In this document: positions 1 to 5,733 of the stretch, one piece after another
Position numbering within the stretch: position 1 is the first letter of the stretch
Layout: each line of letters opens with the position of its first letter
Origin: DATADD01 sp036258675
GTDB taxonomy: Bacteria; Actinomycetota; CADDZG01; WHSQ01
NCBI GenBank assembly: GCA_036258675.1
Contig: DATADD010000047.1
Span: 1-5,757 of the forward strand
Direction: 5' to 3'
DNA: 5,757 nt
Made by a program: the position numbers and the translations under genes
Notes under the pieces: model-generated
What the model was told of the DNA's origin: nothing
Database searches by the model: none
What the model saw: the letters and a program-made list of their open reading frames with translations, nothing else

Positions 1-27
1 CCATGGCGCGCGCCGTGTAGCCGTCAC
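1..27 (-). CDS. Possible 5' fragment of a further downstream gene (cut by the window edge)
   Basis: A GTG at 27-25 overlaps the TGA stop of the QueA-like gene (26-24) in a GTGA arrangement, and the frame stays open to the window edge (MTATRRAPW). The same overlap joins the SDR and QueA-like genes, so a third coupled gene is possible. No Shine-Dalgarno sequence is visible before it, only nine codons are present, and an open frame this short is expected by chance. The product cannot be named. Confidence 0.2.
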
Positions 28-1118
28 GCGGCGCGGGGCAGCGCATGCAGCCGGCGTCGTCCCCGGCGGCGGCGAAGCAGGAGGCAGCTGTCGCCGAACT
101 CGTGCCACAGGTATCCGGCGGCGACCGCTTCGTCGTAGGCCCGCTGCACGAGCTCGCGTCCCGCCACCGCCTCGAGCAGCGACAGGTGGGACGCCTGCGG
201 AGGATGCCACCCCGTGATCAGCCCGTCGATGACGCGGGCGCGCCGATCGGGCCCGAGAACGAGGTCGGTTCGGCCGCGTGCGGCAGCTACGGTGCCGTCG
301 GGGCGCCCCGCGGTCTCGAGCGCCCGGGCAACGGTCGTTCCGACTGCGATCACGAGGCCCCCGGCGCGCCGCGTCTCGTTCACGAGCCGAGCGGTCGCGA
401 GCGGCACCGCGAAACGCTCCTCCTGCGGTGGCTCGCCCGCCTCGAGAGACGACACGCCCGTGTGGAGCAGGAGCGGCGCGATCGCGACCCCGGCCGCCAC
501 GAGGTCGGTCACGAGCGGATGGCTGAACGGGCGCGCCGCGCTCGGCATCTCCGCGCTGCCGGGATGACGGGCGAAGATCGTCTGGTACGCAGCGAGCGGC
601 CACCTCTTCTGCATGTAGACGTACGTGATCGGCCGCCCGAAGCGCGCCAGGTAGTCCTCGACCGGAACCTCGCCTTCGAACCGGGCCCTCCACAGCCGGC
701 TCGACCGCGCGGCCCGGTCGGGATGAGCCGACAACAGCCTCACGCGAGCGCCACCGGGCAGGTGGACGACCTCCCCGGCCGTTCCCGCGCGCACCGGCCC
801 GGCGCCGTCCGGGCGCCTGCGCTCCACGATCCACGTGCGCCCGCGCACGGGGGACGAGAAGTGCACGACGACGCGCCCGGAGCGCTCGGTCCCGTCGACC
901 GCGGCCGGCAGCGTCGCCGAGGTGTTCACGACGACGAGGTCGCCGGGGCGGAGCAGCTCGGGCAGGGAGCGAAAGCGAGCGTGACGCATCCCCGAGCGTT
1001 GCGCCACGAGCAGCCGGACGCCGTCGCGAGGAAGGCCGCGCGCCTCGGGCGGCTCGGTTGCGTGCGCTCCCTCGGGGAGGACGAGGGACGTGTGGCCGGC
1101 GAGCGCCGCGTTGTTCAC
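24..1118 (-). CDS. QueA-like protein (S-adenosylmethionine:tRNA ribosyltransferase-isomerase family, divergent)
   Basis: This 364-residue protein is close to the usual QueA length of about 340-360. True QueA transfers and isomerises the ribosyl group of SAM onto 7-aminomethyl-7-deazaguanine in tRNA to make epoxyqueuosine. Family blocks visible in order are LPELLRPGDLVVVNTSATLP (52-71), YQTIFARHPGSAEMPSAARP (178-197), a VAIAPLLLHTGV strand (211-222), GLVIAVGTTVARALE (254-268) and the C-terminal LITGWHPPQASHLSLLEAVA (300-319) to GDSCLLL (342-348). Signature positions have changed: the usual NDTRVIPARL is NTSATLPAAV, the usual AAPTAGLHF is AEMPSAARPF, and the usual HVGLGTF is HTGVSSL. It may therefore be a paralogue with another substrate, so no symbol is given. 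An Arg-rich tail (349-357) ends the protein. The GTG start at 1118-1116 overlaps the SDR stop (GTGA), and a weak GAAGGGG lies 4 bases upstream. The frame runs open further upstream to 1745, but that part is antisense-like shadow of the SDR gene. Family assignment is strong; function is not. Confidence 0.85.
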   Translation of the reverse strand: MNNAALAGHTSLVLPEGAHATEPPEARGLPRDGVRLLVAQRSGMRHARFRSLPELLRPGDLVVVNTSATLPAAVDGTERSGRVVVHFSSPVRGRTWIVERRRPDGAGPVRAGTAGEVVHLPGGARVRLLSAHPDRAARSSRLWRARFEGEVPVEDYLARFGRPITYVYMQKRWPLAAYQTIFARHPGSAEMPSAARPFSHPLVTDLVAAGVAIAPLLLHTGVSSLEAGEPPQEERFAVPLATARLVNETRRAGGLVIAVGTTVARALETAGRPDGTVAAARGRTDLVLGPDRRARVIDGLITGWHPPQASHLSLLEAVAGRELVQRAYDEAVAAGYLWHEFGDSCLLLRRRRGRRRLHALPRAA

Positions 1119-1819
1119 GCCGCCCCTTCGGCGGGGGCATCGAGGTCCGCCGCCCGATACCGGCCGCTCGGTGAGCGCGACTCGATCAACCGGAGGAGCG
1201 CGGGGACCACGGTTTCGGGCTCGGGCCGGTCGGAGATGTCCTCGCCGGGGAACGCCTCTTGCTGCATGGCCGTCCTCATGTCCCCGGGATCGAAGATGTA
1301 GACGCGCAGACCGGGCTGTTCCTCGGCGAGGACGCGCGTCAGCTGCTCGAGGGCCGCTTTCGACGACCCGTAGCCGCCCCACCCCTGGTAGGGCTCGACC
1401 GCGGCGTCGGACGTCACGTTGACGATCGCGCCTCCCGCGGCGGTCAGCTCGCTCAAGAGCTCCTGCGTCAGCGCCAGAGGCGCAAGGACGTTTACCCGAT
1501 ACACGCGCTCGAGCTCGTTCAAGGGATAGCGATCGAGCGTCGGTCTCGGGCTGGGGCCGAGGGTGCTGGCGTTGTTGACGAGGAGGTCGAGGCCTCCGGC
1601 GGCGCGCACGGCCGCGGCCAGCTCCCTTCGGTGGCTGGGGTCGGCGACGTCGCCGGGGATCCAGGTTATGCGCGCGCCGCTCGGAAGGCGGGCCGCGGCC
1701 GCCTCGAGCGCGACTGCGTCGCGCGCGTCGACTATCAACGTCCACCCCCGCGCCGCCAGAGCCTGCGCGAGGGCGGACCCGAGTCCACGGGACGCCCCTG
1801 TGATGACGGCGGTAGACAT
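1115..1819 (-). CDS. Short-chain dehydrogenase/reductase (SDR family oxidoreductase)
   Basis: This is a 234-residue classical SDR, a cytoplasmic NAD(P)-dependent oxidoreductase of unknown substrate. The Rossmann nucleotide-binding motif TGASRGLG is at 7-14, followed by NNAS at 82-85 (usual NNAG) and the structural Asn N110. The catalytic set is S137 (NVTSD), Y150 and K154 (YGSSK), with PGDMRT at 178-183 where the family has PG-x-V-x-T. The length of 230-250 is normal for the family. The ATG at 1819 is preferred to a GTG at 1846, because GAGGAG sits 4 bases before the ATG, the protein then begins right at the first beta strand, and the predicted transcription start (about 1842) lies downstream of the GTG. 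A SoxR-box promoter lies just upstream (1849-1879). The stop overlaps the GTG start of the QueA-like gene, so the two are probably translated together. SoxR-controlled oxidoreductases are known in Streptomyces; a role here in redox stress or metabolite conversion is inference. Confidence 0.9.
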   Translation of the reverse strand: MSTAVITGASRGLGSALAQALAARGWTLIVDARDAVALEAAAARLPSGARITWIPGDVADPSHRRELAAAVRAAGGLDLLVNNASTLGPSPRPTLDRYPLNELERVYRVNVLAPLALTQELLSELTAAGGAIVNVTSDAAVEPYQGWGGYGSSKAALEQLTRVLAEEQPGLRVYIFDPGDMRTAMQQEAFPGEDISDRPEPETVVPALLRLIESRSPSGRYRAADLDAPAEGAA

Positions 1820-1848
1820 CGAGCTCCTCTCTCTCGCCCTCTGCACCG

Positions 1849-1879
1849 AGGTTAGAAGCTCAAGTAAGGTTCAGGTCAA
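1849..1879 (-). promoter_or_regulatory. SoxR-type promoter and operator for the SDR/QueA-like pair
   Basis: On the minus strand a -35 TTGACC (1879-1874) and a -10 TAACCT (1854-1849) are separated by exactly 19 bp, the over-long spacing typical of MerR/SoxR-activated promoters. Between them, overlapping the end of the -35, is CCTGAACCTTACTTGAGC (1875-1858). It matches the enterobacterial SoxR operator CCTCAAGTTAACTTGAGG at 13 of 18 positions, with the second half-site ACTTGAG intact. The register to both boxes is the same as at E. coli soxS. The predicted transcription start is near 1842, leaving a short leader containing the SDR ribosome binding site. Confidence 0.75.
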
Positions 1880-1889
1880 GCCCCCATCG

Positions 1890-2339
1890 TCACCCCGGAG
1901 GAGCATCGCCGAGGAGGTAGCGCGGGCCCGCGCCCAGAGCGGCGGCGCGGTCCCCGGCGTTGCGCAGCCGGCACCGGCCGAGCGAGAGGCAGCCGCACCC
2001 GATGCACGAGTCGAGCTCGTCCCGCAGCGACTCGAGGAGACGGATCCGCTCGTCGAGCAGAGGCCGCCACGCGGACGACAGTCTCCTCCACTCTCTCGCG
2101 CTCGGAGCAGCGTCACCGGGAAGGGTCGCGAGAGCGTCGCCTATCTCCTCGAGCGTGAGCCCCACGCGCTGCGCGACCTGGATGAAGGCGATCCGGCGCA
2201 GCACGTCGCGGCGGAAGCGCCGCTGCCCGCCCTCGGTGCGAGAGGACGTGACGAGGCCCTTCGACTCGTAGAAGCGGATCGCCGAGACGGCGACCCCGGC
2301 CCGCTCGGCGACCTCGCCGATGGCGAGTCCCGCGTCCAC
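1890..2339 (-). CDS. soxR: Redox-sensitive transcriptional activator SoxR (MerR family, [2Fe-2S])
   Basis: This 149-residue MerR-family regulator is the usual length for SoxR. The N-terminal winged helix-turn-helix is at 6-45 (AIGEVAERAGVAVSAIRFYE, then the GLVTSSRTEGGQRRF wing), followed by a dimerisation helix at about 81-110. The iron-sulfur motif is complete: C112, C115, C117 and C123 in CIGCGCLSLGRC, the C-X2-C-X-C-X5-C spacing of SoxR, followed by the typical LRNAGD. SoxR dimers bind overlong promoters and activate transcription when the cluster is oxidised by redox-cycling compounds or superoxide. The GTG at 2339 is chosen because GGGAGG lies 5 bases before it and the protein then starts directly at the HTH; an ATG at 2344 is out of frame. 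Two SoxR-like operators flank the gene, one in its own upstream region, so it probably controls both neighbouring units and possibly itself. As in Streptomyces and Pseudomonas, no soxS is seen, so direct regulation is likely. Confidence 0.96.
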   Translation of the reverse strand: MDAGLAIGEVAERAGVAVSAIRFYESKGLVTSSRTEGGQRRFRRDVLRRIAFIQVAQRVGLTLEEIGDALATLPGDAAPSAREWRRLSSAWRPLLDERIRLLESLRDELDSCIGCGCLSLGRCRLRNAGDRAAALGAGPRYLLGDAPPG

Positions 2340-2344
2340 TGCAT

Positions 2345-2350
2345 CCTCCC
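2345..2350 (-). promoter_or_regulatory. Ribosome binding site deciding the soxR GTG start
   Basis: On the minus strand GGGAGG lies 5 bases upstream of the GTG at 2339. It directly abuts an ATG at 2344-2342, leaving no spacing for use there, and that ATG opens a different frame that matches no family. The site therefore selects the GTG. Confidence 0.75.
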
Positions 2351-2352
2351 GC

Positions 2353-2383
2353 TAGACCTCTAGTTAACTTTAGATTGTAGCAT
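2353..2383 (+). promoter_or_regulatory. SoxR-type promoter and operator for the ABC exporter/methyltransferase pair
   Basis: A -35-like TAGACC (2353-2358) and a -10 TAGCAT (2378-2383) are separated by exactly 19 bp. The sequence CCTCTAGTTAACTTTAGA (2357-2374) matches the SoxR operator CCTCAAGTTAACTTGAGG at 15 of 18 positions, including the central AGTTAACTT. Its offset from the -35 and -10 is the same as at E. coli soxS and as at the second site in this window. This is the most AT-rich stretch of the window. The predicted transcription start is about base 2390, which is the A of an ATG. It points at the leader ORF, the exporter and the methyltransferase. Confidence 0.8.
2374..2379 (-). promoter_or_regulatory. 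Possible -10 box of soxR's own promoter
   Basis: On the minus strand TACAAT (2379-2374) fits the TANNNT -10 pattern and would start transcription near 2367, inside the SoxR operator and about 28 bases before the GTG of soxR. No convincing -35 is seen about 17 bases upstream. If real, SoxR bound at this operator would block its own transcription. Confidence 0.3.
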
Positions 2384-2389
2384 CGGGCC

Positions 2390-2446
2390 ATGACGGAGAC
2401 CCGAGCGCTGCGCGTCGTCACCCGGCCGGGGGAGGTAGCGGGGTGA
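2390..2446 (+). CDS. Probable 18-codon leader ORF before the ABC exporter
   Basis: The ATG at 2390 opens MTETRALRVVTRPGEVAG and stops at TGA 2444-2446. That stop overlaps the exporter's GTG (2443-2445) in a GTGA junction. No Shine-Dalgarno sequence precedes the ATG, but the TAGCAT -10 ends exactly 6 bases before it, so the mRNA may start at the A of the ATG and be translated leaderless, as is common in actinobacteria. It encodes no recognisable domain. Its likely role, if translated, is to couple ribosomes to the exporter start. It is too short for coding statistics, so it could be a chance frame. Confidence 0.4.
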   Translation: MTETRALRVVTRPGEVAG

Positions 2447-4329
2447 GCGACGCAAGCATGTGGTGGGCGCTGCGGAGCGCGATGCAAGACGGCGCCGCCC
2501 GCGGCTCGCTCAAGCGAGAGACGCTGCGGCGGGTCGTTGCCTTCGCCCGCCCCCACTGGGGCACGATCGTGTGGTTCCTCGTTCTCGCCACCGTCTCCGC
2601 CGTCCTGGGGGTGGCCACTCCGGTGCTCGCGGGCCGGGCGGTCGACGCGATCGTCGAGGGACGCGACGTCGCCACCGTGGTGGGGCTGGCGGCGCTCATC
2701 GCGGTCGTTGCGCTCGCGGATGCGGGCGTCGGGCTGTTCGAACGGGTCCAGTCGTCCCGCCTCGGCGAGAACCTCATCCTCGACCTGCGGCGCAAGGTGT
2801 TCGAGCACGTGCAGCGCATGCCGATCGCCTTCTTCACCCGGACGCACACCGGCGCCCTCGTCAGCCGGCTCAACAGCGATGTGATCGGCGCGCAGCGCGC
2901 CTTTACCTCTGCGCTTGCCGGGATCGTCACCAACGTCATCACCCTCGTGCTCACGCTCGTCGTGATGGCGGGGCTGTCGTGGCAGATCACCGTGCTCGCG
3001 GTCGTGCTGCTCCCGCTGTTCCTCGTGCCGGCGCGCCGGGTGGGCGCCCGCGTCGGGCGTCTGCAGCGGGAGGCCGCGGAGCACAACGCGGCGATGACGT
3101 CGCAGATGACCGAGCGCTTCTCGGCGCCCGGCGCAACGCTCGTGAAGCTGTTCGGGCGACCGGCCGAGGAGGCCGCTGAGTTCGGCCGGCGCGCCCAACG
3201 CGTCGGGTTCATCGGCGTCCGGACCGCCATGGCGATGGAGGTCTTCCTGCGTTGCCTGACGCTCGTGTCGGGGCTTGCCCAGGCGCTGATCTACGGCCTC
3301 GGCGGTTACTTCGTGCTGCAGGGGCGGCTCGATGCGGGAACGGTCGTGACGATGACGCTGCTGTTGACGCGGTTGTACGCGCCGCTCACCGCCCTCGCAA
3401 CGGCGCGCCTCGACGTCGTGACGGCCCTCGTGAGCTTCGAGCGGGTCTTCGAGGTGCTCGACATCACCCCTCTCATCGTCGAGAGCCCCGCGGCTCGAGA
3501 GGTCCCCGACGGTCCCGTCTCGGTCGAGCTCGACGACGTCCACTTCAGCTATCCCTCGGCCGAGCAGGTCTCGCTGGCGTCGCTCGAGGAGGTGCTCGCC
3601 CTCGACGATCGTCCCAGCGAGGAGGTGCTCCACGGCGTCTCGCTGCGGGTCGGGCCGGGGGAGATGGTGGCGCTGGTCGGTCCCTCCGGCGCGGGAAAGT
3701 CGACGATCGCGTCCCTCGTCCCGCGTCTCTACGACGTCGACCGGGGATCCGTACGTCTGGGAGGGGTCGACGTGCGCGATCTCTCGTTCGCCTCGATCCG
3801 CGCCACCGTCGGAGTCGTGACTCAGGACGGGCACCTCTTCCACGACACGATCCGCGCCAACCTGCACTACGCGCGCCCGGAGGCGACCGACGACGATCTC
3901 TGGGACGCGCTCCGCAGCGCGCGCCTGTCCGACCTCGTCGCGTCGCTGCCCGAGGGTCTCGACACCGTCGTGGGCGAGCGCGGCTACCGCCTCTCCGGCG
4001 GTGAACGACAGCGCCTTACGATCGCCAGACTGCTGCTCGCTCGCCCCCGCGTCGTCATCCTGGACGAGGCCACGGCTCACCTCGACTCGGAATCAGAGGT
4101 GGCGGTGCAGGCGGCCCTGTCCGTCGCTCTGGAGGGACGGACCTCGCTCGTTATCGCGCACCGTCTCTCGACGGTGCGGGCGGCCGACGCGATCGTCGTC
4201 GTCGAGGACGGGAGGGTCGTGGAACGGGGCACGCACTCCGATCTGCTCGCGGCCGGCGGCCGCTACGCGGACCTCCACCGCACTCAGTTCGCGGACCAAG
4301 ACCAGGCCGAGATCGCCGCCACCGCATAG
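2443..4329 (+). CDS. ABC exporter half-transporter, fused membrane and ATPase domains
   Basis: This 628-residue protein has the length and order of a type IV (MsbA-like) exporter half. The membrane domain has hydrophobic segments near 41-63, 77-98, 157-178, 182-196, 266-288 and 297-312. The ATPase domain follows, with A-loop Tyr Y370 (HFSY), Walker A GPSGAGKST at 413-421, Q-loop Q461, signature LSGGE at 517-521, Walker B VVILDE with catalytic E542, D-loop H546-L547-D548 and switch H573. All ATPase residues are present, so a functional homodimer is possible and no partner half is visible. An extra segment of about 24 residues (371-394) lies between the A-loop and the strand leading to Walker A. 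The GTG at 2443 is chosen for GGGGGAGG 7 bases upstream. It lies behind a SoxR-type promoter and is followed within 2 bases by a methyltransferase gene. Export of a redox-active or methylated small molecule is inferred; the substrate cannot be read from the sequence. Confidence 0.95.
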   Translation: MSDASMWWALRSAMQDGAARGSLKRETLRRVVAFARPHWGTIVWFLVLATVSAVLGVATPVLAGRAVDAIVEGRDVATVVGLAALIAVVALADAGVGLFERVQSSRLGENLILDLRRKVFEHVQRMPIAFFTRTHTGALVSRLNSDVIGAQRAFTSALAGIVTNVITLVLTLVVMAGLSWQITVLAVVLLPLFLVPARRVGARVGRLQREAAEHNAAMTSQMTERFSAPGATLVKLFGRPAEEAAEFGRRAQRVGFIGVRTAMAMEVFLRCLTLVSGLAQALIYGLGGYFVLQGRLDAGTVVTMTLLLTRLYAPLTALATARLDVVTALVSFERVFEVLDITPLIVESPAAREVPDGPVSVELDDVHFSYPSAEQVSLASLEEVLALDDRPSEEVLHGVSLRVGPGEMVALVGPSGAGKSTIASLVPRLYDVDRGSVRLGGVDVRDLSFASIRATVGVVTQDGHLFHDTIRANLHYARPEATDDDLWDALRSARLSDLVASLPEGLDTVVGERGYRLSGGERQRLTIARLLLARPRVVILDEATAHLDSESEVAVQAALSVALEGRTSLVIAHRLSTVRAADAIVVVEDGRVVERGTHSDLLAAGGRYADLHRTQFADQDQAEIAATA

Positions 4330-4331
4330 CG

Positions 4332-5318
4332 ATGAAGGGCGCGCGCGATCCCGAGCCGGCGCGCGTCACCGCCCCCTCGACCTCCGTCTCCTGCGCCGTT
4401 CCCCGCTCGACCTGGGGGCGGGCGGTGCACGCGGCTCTCTCCCGCCCGGCCGTGTCCCGAACGGTCACCGGGCTCGTGCGCCCGGTGGCGCGGTGGATGC
4501 CGATCGAGGTGCTCGGCCGCGTCCCGGTCGTGGGTAACGTCGACGTCGGGGTCCCGGGCGTCGGCCGCCGCGTGACGATGTGGACCGACGGCCTCGACGG
4601 GGTCGCAGCGATCGTGTACTGGCGCGGCCTCGAGGGCTGGGAGCCCGAGACGGTCGCCGTGCTCCTTCCCCTCGCGCGGCGGTCCTCCGTCGTCCTGGAC
4701 GCCGGGGCCAACGTCGGGTTGCACACGCTGCTGATGGCTGCGGCCAGCCCCGCCGCCACGATCCACGCCTTCGAGCCGGTCCCGCGTGTATGCGCGCGCC
4801 TGCGGCGCAACGTAGAGCTCAACGCGCTCGCGAACGTGCGCGTGCACGAGATCGCGCTGTCCAACGAAGAGGGTCTGCGTCCGATGCACGTGCCGCCGTT
4901 CGCGGTTCCCGTCGAGGCCTCTGCGGACCCTGCCTTCAGGGGTGGAGGAGAGGTGGCATCGGTTACCTTCTCGACGCTCGATGGATTCGTCGCGGCGCAC
5001 GATCTCGATCCCGTGGACCTCGTGAAGATCGACACCGAGGGCACCGAGCACCTCGTCATGCAGGGAGCGGTGGGTACTCTGCGCCGCCACCGCCCGTTCG
5101 TGGTCGCGGAGGTGCTGCCCGGCCAGCCGCCCGAGGTCGCGTTCGGCCCCATCTTGCGCGGGCTCGACTACGTCGCCTTCCACCTCACCGAGGGGGGCGC
5201 GGTGCGGCGGGAAGCGGTCGCGGGCGACCTTCGGTTCAAGAACTGGCTCTTCTGCCCCGCGGAACGGATCGAGGAGCTGCTGCCGCACGTCGACGTCAGG
5301 GGCGCCGGAGCCTCTTGA
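4332..5318 (+). CDS. FkbM family SAM-dependent methyltransferase
   Basis: This 328-residue protein carries the FkbM signature. The SAM-binding loop is VVLDAGANVGLHTLLMA (120-136, with D123, G125, N127 and G129), the acidic ribose-binding motif is FEPVP (147-151), and the catalytic-region motif is VDLVKIDTEGTEHLVMQGA (228-246). E260 (VVAEVLPG) and a closing KNWLFCP (303-309) are also typical. FkbM enzymes usually O-methylate sugars, polyketide or other small-molecule hydroxyls. Residues 1-80 precede the conserved core and are not recognised; they hold a moderately hydrophobic stretch but no clear signal peptide. The ATG at 4332 is 2 bases after the exporter stop and in a different frame, with no Shine-Dalgarno sequence, so translation probably depends on ribosomes ending on the exporter gene. 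A later start is possible. The pairing with an exporter under a SoxR promoter suggests modification and export of the same compound, which is inference. Confidence 0.92.
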   Translation: MKGARDPEPARVTAPSTSVSCAVPRSTWGRAVHAALSRPAVSRTVTGLVRPVARWMPIEVLGRVPVVGNVDVGVPGVGRRVTMWTDGLDGVAAIVYWRGLEGWEPETVAVLLPLARRSSVVLDAGANVGLHTLLMAAASPAATIHAFEPVPRVCARLRRNVELNALANVRVHEIALSNEEGLRPMHVPPFAVPVEASADPAFRGGGEVASVTFSTLDGFVAAHDLDPVDLVKIDTEGTEHLVMQGAVGTLRRHRPFVVAEVLPGQPPEVAFGPILRGLDYVAFHLTEGGAVRREAVAGDLRFKNWLFCPAERIEELLPHVDVRGAGAS

Positions 5319-5323
5319 CGTAG
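5291..5323. terminator. Hairpin between convergent genes containing both stop codons
   Basis: Bases 5294-5303 (CGTCAGGGGC) pair with 5310-5320 (GCCTCTTGACG) around a 6-base loop (GCCGGA), with one bulged T and one G-T wobble; an outer A-T pair (5293/5321) extends the stem. The TGA of the methyltransferase (5316-5318) and the TGA of the acetyltransferase (complement of 5296-5298) sit opposite each other in the two arms. There is no T-run on either side, so it is not a classical intrinsic terminator, but a bidirectional stop for converging transcripts is plausible. Confidence 0.45.
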
Positions 5324-5733
5324 ACGAGCTCGGGGTCGCCCTCGTCGAGGTTGTGGATGATCCCGCTCGGTTCGTAGCCGAGAGCGTCGCAGAGGCGCTG
5401 CATCGGCTCGTTGGAGCGGTTCGTCGACGTGAACAGCTTCGCGGTCGGACAAAACCGCTCCGCATGACGCATCAGCGCCGCGGCGATGCCCTGGCGGCGG
5501 TGCTCCGGGTCGACGAACAGGAGGGAGACGAAGCCGTTGCCGTAGAAGGATCGTTCCAGGACGACGACGCCGATGGGCCGCCCGGCCCTCTTGGCGACGT
5601 GGCATCGGCCCTCGGTAAGCGCTTCGGCGATGAGGTCGCGGTGCACGCCGACCATGGCCTCGAGGCGCGGCATGTCCGAACGCCGCGCCCGGCTGATGGC
5701 TACGTCGTCGTGCACTTCGGCTGCTTCTGTCAA
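5296..5733 (-). CDS. GNAT family N-acetyltransferase
   Basis: This protein of about 145 residues has the normal size and fold order of a GNAT enzyme, which moves an acetyl group from acetyl-CoA to an amine. The acetyl-CoA motif A is visible as LLFVDPEHRRQGIAAALMRH (71-90), with the R-x-x-G-x-A pyrophosphate loop at R79 to A84. Motif B follows as TNRSNEPMQRLCDALGYEPS (104-123), with N108 and Y120. An upstream strand, RPIGVVVLE (52-60), is typical. The substrate is unknown. The start is uncertain. TTG at 5733 is taken, but the frame is open to the window edge, so the true start may lie outside; a GTG at 5715 is also possible, and neither has a clear ribosome site. The 3' end overlaps the convergent methyltransferase by 23 bases. 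Nothing links it to the SoxR promoters. Confidence 0.88.
   Translation of the reverse strand: MTEAAEVHDDVAISRARRSDMPRLEAMVGVHRDLIAEALTEGRCHVAKRAGRPIGVVVLERSFYGNGFVSLLFVDPEHRRQGIAAALMRHAERFCPTAKLFTSTNRSNEPMQRLCDALGYEPSGIIHNLDEGDPELVYVKRLRRP

Noticed and set aside
45..1301. A 418-codon open frame on the plus strand opposite the QueA-like and SDR genes
   Set aside because: The translation is Arg/Pro/Gly-rich without motifs, whereas the opposite strand encodes two clear families.
1119..1745. Upstream extension of the QueA-like frame as an N-terminal domain
   Set aside because: The extension is Arg-rich low complexity overlapping the SDR gene in another frame, and a GTG coupled to the SDR stop gives a normal-length QueA family protein.
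2113..4080. A 655-codon open frame on the minus strand, longer than the exporter it opposes
   Set aside because: Its product is low-complexity, rich in Arg, Glu, Asp and His, with no domain. It runs antisense to an exporter with every ATPase motif intact and crosses into soxR. It is a by-product of high GC.
4151..5465. Two long minus-strand frames (4151-5152 and 4284-5465) opposite the methyltransferase
   Set aside because: Both are biased in composition and match no family, while the plus strand carries a complete FkbM signature.
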